64,000 nucleotides of DNA from Candidatus Schekmanbacteria bacterium (GCA_016188575.1 JACPHN010000041.1:47343-111342), one strand, 5' to 3'. Numbered from the stretch's first letter, positions 15,895 to 26,151 are shown. Notes: generated by a model from the letters alone, not told the origin. Made by a program: numbers and translations.

Positions 15895-18573
15895 ATGAGC
15901 GACTATCGGCTTCTTGGCAAACGCTTCGTGCGCGCGATGCGTCTGCGCTATCTCTCGGCACTCGGGCTGCTGGGCGTGCTTGCGATCTTCAACTACGCCG
16001 GGATGGCCTCCGCCATTCGCGGGCATCGAGTGGACGCGGAAATCGTCAATATCAGCGGCCGCCAACGCATGTTGAGCCAGCGCATCATAAGCGCCGCGAC
16101 GATGCTCGTTCATGGACCGCCCGCTCAGCGGTCCAGTGCGCGCACAGAGATCCTCGAGGCTGCAGGTAGCCTGCTGGAGAGCCAGGCCATCCTCTCCAAC
16201 CTGGCGCCCGCGACCTTTCACGCCTCATCGCGTGAGGCCGCACCGCCGCTTGCAGACGCGGTTCGCGCCTTCGTGGCCCGGGCCCGGGCGCTCGCGGAGC
16301 TCTCCGACGCGCACCTGTCAGAAGGTGTTGGTGGCGGGCTGGCGGAGCAGCAAGCCGCCGCGGCGCAGCTTCTGGTCCGACTGGACGGCGCCGTCGGCGC
16401 CTATCAGGCGATTGCGGACCAGCGCGTAGCGGAGCTTGGGCGGGAGCACCTCAGTGCCCTGCTCACGACCCTCGTTGTGCTCGGCGCCCTCGGTCTCGCA
16501 GTTTTTCGCCCCATGAGCCAGCGGGTTCAACACGACGTCGACAGACTCGTCGGTCTCACGGCGCAGACCGAAGTGCAGGCGAACGCCATCGGCCGAGCCT
16601 ATCAGGAGCTGCAGAAAGAGGCCGCCGACAGGCGCAACGCTCAGGATGCGCTGCGGGAAACCACGGCGCGCTTTCGCAGCCTCTTCAACAACTCCCTTGC
16701 CGGGCTCGGGCGCTTCGAGCTCATGGGCGGCACGCCGATCGAGGCCAACGCGCGCCTCGCGTCGATGTTCGGCTATCCGGATGCCGCCGCCTTCGTCTCC
16801 GGATTCACCTTCGCGGGACACCACACCGACCCCGGCTTTCTCATCCGCCTTCTCGACGAGCTGGAGGAGGATGGCGACATCAGGAGCTTCGAAACGCGCC
16901 TCAACCGCCTGGACGGTACCGAGTTCTGGGTCCGGGCTTCGCTCCGCATCGCCGCCGATCGGGGCTACTTCGAGTGTGTCATGATCGACATCACGGACTG
17001 GAAAACCGCCGAGGAGACGCTCCGGCTGCTGGCCGCCGCGGTTGTCCAATCCGCAGAGTCGATCTTCATCACCTCTACGGATGGCGCAATCCAGTACGTC
17101 AATCCGGCCTTCGAGCAGATCACCGGCTACTCTTGGGCCGAAGTCGCCGGGAGAACGCCGCGCGTTTTGAGCAGTAGCAAGCACGACGACGCCTTTTTCG
17201 CCGAGCTCTGGCAGACAATTACGAGTGGGCGGGTCTGGACTGGGCGGGTCATCAACAAGGCCAAGGACGGTACGCTGCTCGAAGAAGAAGAGACGATTTC
17301 TCCAATTCGCGGCGAGGGCGGCAAGATCAGCCACTTCGTCGCGGTAAAACACAACGTAACGCGCGAGGTTCGTCTGGAAGCGGAGCTGCAGACAGCGCGC
17401 AAGCTGGAAGCAATCGGCCGGCTGGCTGGCGGCGTGGCGCACGACTTCAACAATTTCCTGACGATCATCATGGGCGTCGCCGCCTTGCTAGCCGAGAGCA
17501 TCGCCGGCGACGATCCCCGACAAGCTCACGTCCAAGAGATTCAGCAGGCGGCGAGAATGGCCTCCAACCTGGTCAGGCAGCTCCTTACCTTCGCGCGCCG
17601 GCAGGTAGTCGAAACGGAGGTCCTCGATCTGAACGAGGTGGTCGATAGCGTTCTGGCGGTGCTCGAGCGCGTGCTGACCGGGGGAATCAGCGTCGTGAAG
17701 CACCTCTCTTCGGATCTGGCGCGCGTGAAAGCGGACCGAGCGCACGTCGAGCAGGTCATTCTCAACCTCGCCGTCAACGCCAAAGATGCACTCCCAAATG
17801 GGGGCACGATCAGCATCACGACCGCGAATGTACACTGGGGTACGACCCTGCGGGAGAACGGAACCTCCGGCCTCCCCGACCGCGATAGCGTGTTGCTCGC
17901 GGTCAGCGATACCGGTATCGGCATGGACCGGGCAACGATGTCGCGAATCTTCGAGCCATTCTTCACGACGAAGGCACCGGGCCACGGCACGGGCCTGGGC
18001 CTTTCCACGGTCTACGGCATCGTCAAGCAGTTGGGCGGCGACATCGAGGTGGATAGCACGCTCGCGGAGGGCACCTCCTTTCGGGTATACCTGCCGTGCG
18101 CGGCGCCCCGGGAAGTGGCACCGGCGCGAGCGGGCGTGGCATCGGGAGGCGAGGGCCGCGCTACCCGAAAAGCTCGCATTCTCGTGGTCGAGGATCAGGA
18201 TGGTCTCCGCAACTTGGTGGCCACGGTCCTCAAGGTAGAAGGCTACGACGTCATCGCCGCCGAATCGGCGGAACAGGCTCTCCCCCTTGCCGGCCACCAC
18301 ATCGGCGCCATCGACCTGGTCCTCACGGACGTGATCATGCCGGGAGTGAGCGGTCCCGAGCTCGTGGCCCAGCTCGCTGCCCGCGATGCGTCGCCCCGCG
18401 TTCTCTACATGTCCGGGTATACCGGCGACCTGGATCTGGCCACCTCGACGTCCGCTGTCGGCCCCTACGAGCTCTTGCAAAAACCGTTTACGCCGGAGGA
18501 GCTATTGGACCGCGTGGCCGCGGTGCTTGGCGCCACCTCGACGCGCGACAGCACAGAGACCGCTCCCTCGTAA
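15895..18573 (+). CDS. Hybrid sensor histidine kinase (PilJ-type sensor, two PAS, HisKA, HATPase, receiver)
   Basis: This 892-residue protein has TM1 (~17-37), then a periplasmic PilJ/NarX-like sensor with the signature NISGRQRMLSQRI, and TM2 (~185-205). Two PAS domains follow (~250-375 and ~380-500). HisKA carries the phospho-acceptor His in GRLAGGVAHDFNNFL. The ATPase has VSDTGIGMD, FEPFFTTK and GTGLGLSTVYGI. A C-terminal receiver (~760-880) has the acceptor Asp in VLTDVIMPG and a LQKPF Lys. No separate output protein is adjacent, so the target is unknown. It lies in the same direction as the PhnD-like protein that follows. Confidence 0.93.
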   Translation: MSDYRLLGKRFVRAMRLRYLSALGLLGVLAIFNYAGMASAIRGHRVDAEIVNISGRQRMLSQRIISAATMLVHGPPAQRSSARTEILEAAGSLLESQAILSNLAPATFHASSREAAPPLADAVRAFVARARALAELSDAHLSEGVGGGLAEQQAAAAQLLVRLDGAVGAYQAIADQRVAELGREHLSALLTTLVVLGALGLAVFRPMSQRVQHDVDRLVGLTAQTEVQANAIGRAYQELQKEAADRRNAQDALRETTARFRSLFNNSLAGLGRFELMGGTPIEANARLASMFGYPDAAAFVSGFTFAGHHTDPGFLIRLLDELEEDGDIRSFETRLNRLDGTEFWVRASLRIAADRGYFECVMIDITDWKTAEETLRLLAAAVVQSAESIFITSTDGAIQYVNPAFEQITGYSWAEVAGRTPRVLSSSKHDDAFFAELWQTITSGRVWTGRVINKAKDGTLLEEEETISPIRGEGGKISHFVAVKHNVTREVRLEAELQTARKLEAIGRLAGGVAHDFNNFLTIIMGVAALLAESIAGDDPRQAHVQEIQQAARMASNLVRQLLTFARRQVVETEVLDLNEVVDSVLAVLERVLTGGISVVKHLSSDLARVKADRAHVEQVILNLAVNAKDALPNGGTISITTANVHWGTTLRENGTSGLPDRDSVLLAVSDTGIGMDRATMSRIFEPFFTTKAPGHGTGLGLSTVYGIVKQLGGDIEVDSTLAEGTSFRVYLPCAAPREVAPARAGVASGGEGRATRKARILVVEDQDGLRNLVATVLKVEGYDVIAAESAEQALPLAGHHIGAIDLVLTDVIMPGVSGPELVAQLAARDASPRVLYMSGYTGDLDLATSTSAVGPYELLQKPFTPEELLDRVAAVLGATSTRDSTETAPS

Positions 18574-18694
18574 CCGTTCGCCCCCTTCCGCTGCGAGGCG
18601 CGTGATGCACAACCATGGCGATTTGGCAGCACGACTGCCGCGTGCCGGTTCGGTCATTTGCATTGACGCGATCTCTCGTCTATTCTTCGCTGAG

Positions 18695-19744
18695 ATGTGC
18701 CGCCCCTCTTTTCACAAACGATGTCTCCAGACGCGCCGTGCCGCCATCGCGGTGGTGGCCGTGTTTGGTCTCTCGATTGGCGCGCCGAGCGCTGCTGCTC
18801 CCGGGGACGACGCCGGTGAGCTGCCGACACCGGCGAATCAGGGGCTGGCGGAGAGCATGCCGCACGCGCGGCTGCTGTTCTTCCAGCCGTATAGCTCCGG
18901 GCTCCCTGTCACCGAAATCGTTCGCGGTCTGGAACGATATGCCGACTACTTTCGCGCGCAGAAGCTCTCGGAGCTGAGCACGCATTACTTCCGCAAGGCG
19001 GAGGACCTCGAGAAATATTTGCAGGTTCTCGACCTGCGCGGCGAGCAGCGCCCGTGGCTTGCCTCCATTTCTGTTCACTACATGCTCATGAAGGCTTTCC
19101 GCTATGGATATGAGCCCGTCCTTTGCGCCGTGTTCGACGGTCGAACCACGACTCGATACTCGGTCATTACGAGGCGAAACAGCTCTGCGCACTCCCTCGC
19201 CGAGCTCAAAGGCAAGTCCATTGCTCTTAGCGACGTCGGACAAGATGCCATAGAATGGTACAACGTCATGTTATTCTCCAACAAGACCGATGTCCGCGAC
19301 TACTTCTCGGAGATCGTGGAGACGGATTCGGCAATGAGCTCGGTCTCTGCCGTCATCTACGGTCAGGTCGACGCGGCCCTGGTGCTGTCCGACGTGTTCA
19401 AGCGGATGAGCAAGCATGCGGCGAAGATCTGGGCGAATGTCGAGCAGGTTCACAGCACCGACGAGATTTCGACCGGCGGCGTCCAGGTGTGGCGTGGTGC
19501 CCCCAGGTGGTTCGCCGAAGAGGTCACCCGCTTGCTGGGTGCTGAGGACCTTCGCTCCCAGCCCGGGGGCGCCGAGCTGCTGGACGTCTTTCGTCTCGAC
19601 GGGTTACGCCCATGCGGCTGGGATCAGTACGATCGGACAGAAGGCGAGCTTCTCCGCCGCGCCGCTGTGTCGCTGACTCAGGGGGAGCAACGCGAGCTCC
19701 TGATTCAGCAAGGCGCACAAGACGTGAGAGAAACGATCAAGTAG
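18695..19744 (+). CDS. PhnD-like periplasmic substrate-binding protein
   Basis: This 349-residue protein begins with a signal peptide (HKRCLQTRRAAIAVVAVFGL, ending near SAAAP). ATG 18605 in the same frame would add 30 residues before a good n-region, so 18695 is preferred. The body resembles PhnD/SsuA/transferrin-type binding proteins: a middle block FDGRTTTRYSVITRRNSS, then HSLAELKGKSIALSDVGQ and IYGQVDAALVLSDVFKRM. No ABC permease or ATPase is adjacent. Such orphan proteins are often sensing partners of histidine kinases, and the kinase is directly upstream. Its 3' end overlaps the convergent gene by 8 bases. Confidence 0.75.
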   Translation: MCRPSFHKRCLQTRRAAIAVVAVFGLSIGAPSAAAPGDDAGELPTPANQGLAESMPHARLLFFQPYSSGLPVTEIVRGLERYADYFRAQKLSELSTHYFRKAEDLEKYLQVLDLRGEQRPWLASISVHYMLMKAFRYGYEPVLCAVFDGRTTTRYSVITRRNSSAHSLAELKGKSIALSDVGQDAIEWYNVMLFSNKTDVRDYFSEIVETDSAMSSVSAVIYGQVDAALVLSDVFKRMSKHAAKIWANVEQVHSTDEISTGGVQVWRGAPRWFAEEVTRLLGAEDLRSQPGGAELLDVFRLDGLRPCGWDQYDRTEGELLRRAAVSLTQGEQRELLIQQGAQDVRETIK

Positions 19745-21563
19745 ATTCCCGGTCGACGGTCCGCCGGTGATCTCGCGGGGCGGCCGCGGCCTCGCCGCCT
19801 GCCCCCGCCGCCCACATGTCGAACGGAGCGCCGCGCATGAGGAGAGCCAGCTTCAGCTCGACTTCGCGTCCCAGCAAGCCTGCTCCAAAGTGGTGGGCGA
19901 GCCGCAGAGCACGGCCAAACATCGCTCGGGCCAGATCAGCCTCGTTGCGCATCCAGTGCAGCTCACCGCGAACGAGCAAAAGGCGCCCGAGCCTGATCCC
20001 GTCTTCCATGGCAACGTAGATGTCTCGCGCTTCCTCGAAGAGGACTTCGCTGCCGTGCCGATCGCCCTGCCGGTCGGCGGCGTGCGCCACGTGCACCGCC
20101 AGATCGGCCTGCAATACCGGGCTCAGCGGCACCGGGGCAGCGGCAAGGGCGCGCTCGAGGTGGTTACGCGACAGGTCGAATCGCCCCATGCGCGTGTAGG
20201 CGTCCGCCAGTGCGCAGTTCGCTCTCCACCGGGCCACCCAATGCCCGGTCTCCGGTATCATCCGCAGCAGTTTCAGCGCGGCGGGTAGGCGGCCATACCC
20301 GATGTTCCAGGTGGCGAGGTCGACCGCAGCCTGCGCCGCCAGTCCGTTCCGAAGGTCGGCCTTCCCGGCCTCGACGCTCGTCTCCAGGCGGCGCATTGCG
20401 TCTACATCGCCGCTGTGGACATGGCGGAGCACCTGACAAACCGGGTCGTCCGCGACTTCTATCTCCCTGTCGCCCCGTATCGCATTGAACAGGTCACACG
20501 CGACTCGCCCCCGGTCATCGAGGGCCGCGTCGTGCAGCGTGAGCGTGGTCGCGAGCTGCGCAGCCCCTGGCGCGCCGAGGAGTACGGCGGCGCGCAGCAG
20601 ATCCCGCGCCGTGAGCTGTCTCCCGGCCGGCGTCACGCCCCTCGTCGCCATGAGCCACAAGGCGTTGGTACGCCATTCACCCGGGCCCTGCCGCGAACCG
20701 AGCGCTGCGACTGCGGCGCGCGCCCACGCCGGGCGGCGCGGCAGTCTCGCGCGCGGCAGATCCCGCAGCTTCGCCCACGCCACGGCCTGGTCCGAGCTGA
20801 GCACATCCGCCAGTCCCAGCCGCGCCAGCGTCCGGGCATGGTCCATCTTCGTAAGTCGGCGACCGCTCGCTGCCAGCACGTCAGTTCCAAGCAACCGGAG
20901 TTGCGCGAGATAGCAAAGGTCCCGCTTGCCGAGGCGGGTGCGGCGGTCTGGCGCCGCGCCCCGCACGCGACCTGGCACCTCAGCCGGTATACCGTCGCGC
21001 CTTGAAGCTGTGAGGTCCGAAGTCTCCAGGTCCAGGCAGCCGACGCCGCGGGGCACCTCGGCGCCGGGATCGCCCTCGGCGACGAAGGTAACCGGAAGGT
21101 GAAGCTTGCCAAGCATGACTGCGTGCAGCAGCGTGCCCCAGACCGGGGCGTTCAAGTCGTCCAGGTCGATGCGGCCGAAGATGTGGACGCCGCGCAGAAG
21201 CAGCGCAGCGCGCAAGAAAAGTCGGGCGCTGACGACGTTGGGTCCGAGCCAGAGGATCTCTGGTTCGAGCTCTTCATCGAGCGGTTCCAGCGGCGCTACA
21301 CGCGCCAGCGCGAGCAGGTGCTGAAGCGGCGCCAACGGGCACCAGGGTTCCGGCGGACACAGCGGCACCACGGAAATTCCCTCGCGCCGCAGCCGGCGCC
21401 GCAGCGCAAGCCGGCCGCGCCGCGATCCGCGGACAGCAAACAACGCCCCACCGCCCGCGGCGCCACTCTCGCGCAGACGTTCCAGAAAGCTGCGAAGCTC
21501 GGCGCTTGCCGCCGGATCTTCGTCGCCACCCTCTGCTTCAGTACCGCCCACGACTATCGCCAT
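19737..21563 (-). CDS. Degenerate AAA/STAND-like ATPase with TPR repeats
   Basis: This 608-residue protein starts at ATG 21563. The N-terminal third has the layout of a STAND ATPase module: ALFAVRGSRRGRLALRRRL sits where the P-loop should be but lacks GxxGxGK(S/T), and a later hydrophobic strand ends RIDLDDLNAPVWGTLLH, like Walker B. The C-terminal ~250 residues are TPR-like helices (ALADAYTRMGRFDLSRNHLE, LARAMFGRALRLAHHFG). There is no DNA-binding domain. Such proteins are usually scaffolds or signalling switches; here ATP binding looks lost. It converges on the PhnD-like gene. Confidence 0.55.
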   Translation of the reverse strand: MAIVVGGTEAEGGDEDPAASAELRSFLERLRESGAAGGGALFAVRGSRRGRLALRRRLRREGISVVPLCPPEPWCPLAPLQHLLALARVAPLEPLDEELEPEILWLGPNVVSARLFLRAALLLRGVHIFGRIDLDDLNAPVWGTLLHAVMLGKLHLPVTFVAEGDPGAEVPRGVGCLDLETSDLTASRRDGIPAEVPGRVRGAAPDRRTRLGKRDLCYLAQLRLLGTDVLAASGRRLTKMDHARTLARLGLADVLSSDQAVAWAKLRDLPRARLPRRPAWARAAVAALGSRQGPGEWRTNALWLMATRGVTPAGRQLTARDLLRAAVLLGAPGAAQLATTLTLHDAALDDRGRVACDLFNAIRGDREIEVADDPVCQVLRHVHSGDVDAMRRLETSVEAGKADLRNGLAAQAAVDLATWNIGYGRLPAALKLLRMIPETGHWVARWRANCALADAYTRMGRFDLSRNHLERALAAAPVPLSPVLQADLAVHVAHAADRQGDRHGSEVLFEEARDIYVAMEDGIRLGRLLLVRGELHWMRNEADLARAMFGRALRLAHHFGAGLLGREVELKLALLMRGAPFDMWAAGAGGEAAAAPRDHRRTVDREST

Positions 21564-21669
21564 GCTCTCCGCGCTCCGGGTGCTAGTCTATCCGCGCGGC
21601 TGCCGGTTGCCAAGCAAGCCCGTGGCTCTGATTCCACCACCTGTTGCGCACAAGCTGCGCCCTCTCCCT

Positions 21670-21925
21670 TCATGGGTAGGTAACTGGAAGTAAGCGCTTG
21701 GCCATCGCGTTGTCGTAGACCCGGGACTGGCTGTAGCCTTCGCCCTCGGCATCGGTGAGTGGGAGGGCAATCCCGAGATCTCATGCAACGCTCATCTTCA
21801 CGAGCAGGGACAGCAGCCTCTGCCGCCGGGTCTTGCCTTCGGCGTACCGTTTCTGCGCAGTCGCGCCGACGATCTTGGCCGCGTCAAGAACGGCCTTCGC
21901 GCGCTCGCCGACCCGTCGGCAAGCA
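21670..21925 (-). pseudogene. Unidentified decayed coding remnant with in-frame stop
   Basis: On the minus strand one frame reads VGERAKAVLDAAKIVGATAQ and continues through KRYAEGKTRRQRLLSLLVKM to a TGA at ~21,783. It then continues in the same frame as DLGIALPLTDAEGEG, YSQSRVYDNAMAKRLLPVTYP and a stop at 21670-21672. The composition looks protein-like and there is no frame change, only one stop. I do not recognise the family. It lies next to transposase debris, so a decayed mobile-element gene is plausible. Confidence 0.35.
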
Positions 21926-22171
21926 CAGGGAAACGGGAGGTGCGGCGAGGGTTTCTCTTGCCAATGTCGTCGGCTCTTGGCTGGCCGGCCTTGTCCGGCG
22001 TGGATTGGCGGTCGGTTACTGAATCTGCGCTTTCTTCACGGCGAAGCACAACCGCCTCGCTGAATTTGCGGCGGTAACGTCATGGGGGTCGCTGGCCTCA
22101 TGCTCAGGCGAAGGCTGGTGGAGCCGTACGTCGCACGTGTGATTGCATAGCCGAGGTGAGGCACCCCGGAG

Positions 22172-22644
22172 CCGGTCCGTGTTCATGATTTCATCGACCG
22201 CAAGTTGGGCAAAGTGGCACCATACGGCGTCTACGACTTGACGATGAACACGGGCTGGGTAAGCGTTGGGATCGACCACGACTCGGCCGAGCTTTCCGTT
22301 GAGTGCATTCGGCGCTGGTGGCGCGAAATGGGTGAGGTAGTCTACCCGCGGACCACTCGTTGGCTGATCACCGCCGACCGCGGCGGGAGTAACGGATACC
22401 GTGTACGCCTGTGGCGGCGGGAGCTGGAGAAACTCGCTGACGAGCTGTATCTGAGGTGATAGTGAACCTGATAGGCAATGCCACCACCCGCGAGGGGCTC
22501 CAAATCAAGGCAGCGCTTGACGAACAGACATCTGCACCCGGGGTCAAGGTTTCGGACGAGGAGCTCGCGAGCCTCGCCGTTGAACGGGACGAGTTTCACG
22601 GGGAATGGAACTACCGGCTGAAGCCAAGAAGCCAGGTAGTCTAA
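22172..22644 (+). mobile_element. ISAzo13-family transposase remnant
   Basis: Two frames together match the C-terminal part of an ISAzo13-family transposase. The first (22172-22459) reads HDFIDRKLGKVAPYGVYDLT, NTGWVSVGIDHDSAEL, RRWWREMGEVVYP and ITADRGGSNGYR. The second (22456-22644) reads IVNLIGNATTREGLQIKAAL and DEFHGEWNYRLKP, the usual end of the family. The segment that normally joins them (with the HFPPGTSKWNKIEHRLF-type block) is deleted and the frame changes. The N-terminal half is also missing. It cannot be active. Confidence 0.75.
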
Positions 22645-22760
22645 CTAGAATTGTTCGAGTTATTCTTGCTTTCCTCCTTGGGTCTACCCCCCTCTTGCGC
22701 CGCGCCGCCAGCCGACGTAAACCTTGGGGTTGGTGGATCGTTATCGCTCGGGAGCTGGGT

Positions 22761-25700
22761 ATGTCGCGTCGCCTCAATTCTCTCTCTCTCTCTCTCTCTC
22801 TCTCTACGCCTCTGGCCGCTGGTCCTGGCGGCCGCCGCGGTGCCGCTCGCGGTGACCCCCCTCCCGGCGGCGCCCGCGCGCGCCGCGGGCGATTCCTTCG
22901 AATCCGGGACCTTCGCCGCCCTGCCGTGGGAGAGGAACCCCGCGGACGCCTGGCAGGTGGTTGCGGGTGACGCCGCCGATGGCGACTTCGCGGCCCGCTC
23001 GGCGCCGCTCGCGGACGGGGACGCCGCGGTGCTCGCGGTCACCCTGGCGCTGTCCACGCCCGGCGAGGTCGCCTTCTGGGTGAAGACCTCGACCGAGGCG
23101 GGCGCCGACGCGCTCGCCTTTGCGGTGGGGGGCGCCTCGGGGACGTTCTACGAGAAGGACCGTTGGTCGGGCGAGCAGCCGTGGACGCGCGTCGCCTGTG
23201 CGCTGGCGAGCGGCACCTGGACCTTTCGCTGGACCTATCGCAAGGACGGCGCCGGCGCGGCCGGCCAGGACGCCGTCTGGATCGACGCGGTGTCGTTCCC
23301 GGACTTCACCGTGCCGCCGTCGCCCACGCCGACACCGAGCCCCTCGCCGACCGCCACCCCATCCCCGAGCGTGACGGCGACCGCCGCCCTGACACCCACC
23401 CCGAGCGGCACGCGCACGGCCACGCCGACCGCGACCCCGACGCCCACCCCCGAGCCACCCGACGAGGACTTCGAAGCGGGCGGCCTCGCGGCCTCGGCCT
23501 ACCCGTTTCGCGTCGCCGCCGGCGAGGCGGCCTGGGTCACCAGCCGCGACGCCGCCTATCTCGGTAGCTTCGCGCTCCGCCCGCTGCCCCTCGCCACGGG
23601 CCAGCGGACCGCGGTCGAGCTCACGCTGGACATCACGGAGAACGGCGTGATCCGCTTTTGGACGAAAACCGAGCTCGCGGACGAGGACGTCTTCACGTTC
23701 AGCATCGACGGCCAGTGGCGCGGCGACATCGCGGGCGCGAGCGACTGGGAGGAGCAACACCTCACGGTGGCGCGCGGGCTGCGGACGTTCCGCTGGGAGC
23801 TCGCCAAGAGCAGCGCGGGGTTTACTGGAAAGGATACCGTGTGGATCGACGCGATCCGCTTTCCGCCGCACGAGATCGCGGCAGTGCCGACGCCGACGGG
23901 GCTGGCGAGCGGCGGCACGCCGCTGTTGTGGGTGATGGCGATCACGCCGAGCACGGCCGCGACGGTTGCCGTGCACCTGGCGTGGACGCGCAGCGACGCG
24001 CCCGATTTCGCGTATTACGCGCTCTACCGTGCGACCGAGGCGTTTTCGGTGCCGGCGCTGGGGCTCGGGGCGGGCGCGGGCGGGGTCGTGCTGCTGGGGG
24101 TCGCGCTCGCGTGGCACCGGCGGCGGCGGGTACCGGGGCGCGGGCGTGGGGGAGGGTGGCGCACGGCCGCCGGCCTTGCCCTGATCGCCGGCAGCGGCGC
24201 GGCGGCGCTCGGCCTGTGGTGGCACCGGGTGGCGGCGATTCCCCTGCCGGAAGGCGAGCCGATCTTTGTGAGCGCGGACCGTGCGGTGACCTCCTACGTC
24301 GACCACGGCCTGTCGATCTACGAGCGCCGCTACCACTACGTGCTCTTCGTCGTGCGCGACGGCGGTGCGAGTAGCTCGTCGGCCGATGCCTGGGTGAATC
24401 CCGGTACGGGAACGAGCGGCGGCATCCGCCTGCTCTACCCGCGCGACGGGATCGTGGTCGGCGACCCCAGGTTGCCGGTGGTCGGCGAGGTGGGGTTCCG
24501 GGTCGACACGGTAGGGTTGCTCATCGAAGCGCCGCAGACGCGGACGTTGCTGTTCCCGGAACGGCGCGCGAGCCCGGACGCGGAAGGCGTGTTCGCCGCG
24601 CTGGTAACGCTGGCTCCCGGGGCCAATGACGTGGTCGCGGTCGCCGATGCCGAGGGCGGCGCGCTCGCCGCGCGGGTACGCGTGACCTACGACGCGGCGG
24701 CGCCGGTGGTGGCGATCACGGATCCGCCGATGTGGAGCGTGGCGCAGGGGGCTACGGTCATCGTCCGCGGGACGACGACCGATCCGGCGGGGCGGGTTGC
24801 CGTGAACGGCATCGCGGCGGTGGTGGAGATCGACGGCACCTTCGCGGCCGAGGTGCCGATCCGGACGGATCGGGCCGGGGCGGTCAACGCCATCCGGGCC
24901 GTCGGCGTCGGGGCCGCCGGGGTACCGGGTCCGGAAGCGGCCGCGGGGGTGCTCACCGGCGCGGCGGCGGTTTCCTCCGGCGCGAGGACCGGGGCGGGGC
25001 GCGCGCCGCTGGACGCCTACGCGGATGCGGTGCGCTTCTGCGGCGCCCTCGACCCCGGCCGCAACAAGAACACCGACTGCACCGCGGCGCTCGGCAACAA
25101 TTTCTCCACGGTGTCGCTGGGCGGACCCGGCGGCTACGCGATCTTCGACATGGGCTTCCTCGGCGAGATCGTCGACCTGCCGGGACCGGACCTGTACGTG
25201 CAGGAAGCTGGCGCGAACACCGCCAAGCGCGAGCCGTTCACGATCTTCGCCATCGGCACCAGCGGCGACGCGGCGCTCGCGGAGACGACGGGCTCCGGGA
25301 CGCTGGATTTCCGCGGCAACCTGTTCCAGGCGGCGCTGGTTGCGGTGGTCGATCGCTCACCGGAGATTTGCGACCAGGACGAGAGCTGTGAACCCGACGA
25401 TACCGGCAACCTGCCGCCGGACTGCTGCACCAGCGGTCTGGTACAGTCGGAAACCCCGGGGTCGGATATCCAGTGGCTGCGAGCGCTGAGCTATGGGCTC
25501 GCGGTCGAGCTCGACGTCCCGAAGGTGCTGCCGGTCGGGGTAGCGGTGCCGCTGCGGTTCGCGGCGACGGTCGAGGGGACGGGCGCGGGGGACGAGGCGG
25601 CGCCGGCGGGCGGGGAAGCGGCCGGGCGCACCCGGGAGGTCGCGCTGCCGGGTACCTACACCTGGGAGGCCGCCGGGCCGGAGCTCGAGCTGGCCGCGGG

Positions 25701-26151
25701 CGAGACCGCGGACCCGGCCAACGAGATCACCGCGCTGCAGGCGGGGGAGGTGACGCTGACGGTGGCCTATATACCGCCCGGCGGCGAGGAGATGACGCTG
25801 GAGGCGGAGCCGGTGGCGATTGGGGTCGCGAGCGTCGGCTGGGAGGGGTACGATCCCGGCGACGGCCATACTGGTTACGAGGCCGCGGACGCGAGCGGCG
25901 CCTGCGGGGCCGCGGCCCGGATCTTCGCCGAGCGGCGGCAACCGCCCGGCCGGGCCTGGGACGACCTGCACGACAAGGTGACGATTCGCACCCAGCTTAC
26001 CTCGGCGCCGCCGGCAGGCGAAACGCTGACCGTGTATTTCCGGGTGCTCGATCCTATAGCGAGGACAGCGGGTTCGACGCCAATGGCGCGGCGCCGGACG
26101 ACAACCTCGCCGCGGGCGGGGACGACGTGGCCGCGGGGGCGACGATCCTGA
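22761..26151 (+). CDS. Large secreted protein, N-terminal part: jelly-roll pair, Thr-Pro linker, split Fn3/membrane hairpin, Ig-like domains
   Basis: The natural start is ATG 22761 (SD GGAG), giving MSRRLNSLSLS and, if the (TC) tract had 14 units, a signal peptide ending ARAAG. As sequenced, that ATG enters a 69-residue dead end. The long frame itself is open from TTG 22651. Order in the long frame (residues counted from 22761): jelly-roll domain (~44-183, ending VWIDAVSFP), Thr-Pro linker, and a second jelly-roll (~234-372, ending VWIDAIRFP). A split Fn3-like domain follows (VAVHLAWTRSD, YYALYRA), interrupted by two helices (~430-452, ~467-488) around an Arg-rich loop. Ig-like domains come next. 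The frame ends at 26151 after a one-base loss near 26,054; the protein continues in another frame. Confidence 0.7.
22779..22805 (+). repeat. (TC)13 dinucleotide tract inside a signal-peptide coding region
   Basis: Thirteen TC units plus a T lie 18 bases after ATG 22761, which has GGAG six bases upstream. The tract encodes alternating Ser-Leu and sits in the hydrophobic core of a signal peptide. With 13 units the ATG is out of frame with the long downstream ORF. One unit gained, or two lost, puts it in frame. Confidence 0.85.

Noticed and set aside
18663..18690. TTGACG with TATTCT as a promoter for the PhnD-like gene
   Set aside because: The spacing is only 12 bases, too short for a sigma-70 promoter.
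21780..21786. In-frame TGA in the decayed minus-strand gene as a selenocysteine codon
   Set aside because: No hairpin of SECIS type was seen after it, and the region is next to transposase debris; a nonsense mutation is simpler.
22605..22970. 121-codon ORF containing MSRRLNSLSLS as a separate gene
   Set aside because: It has no coding character after the TC tract and is better explained as the out-of-frame state of the large protein.
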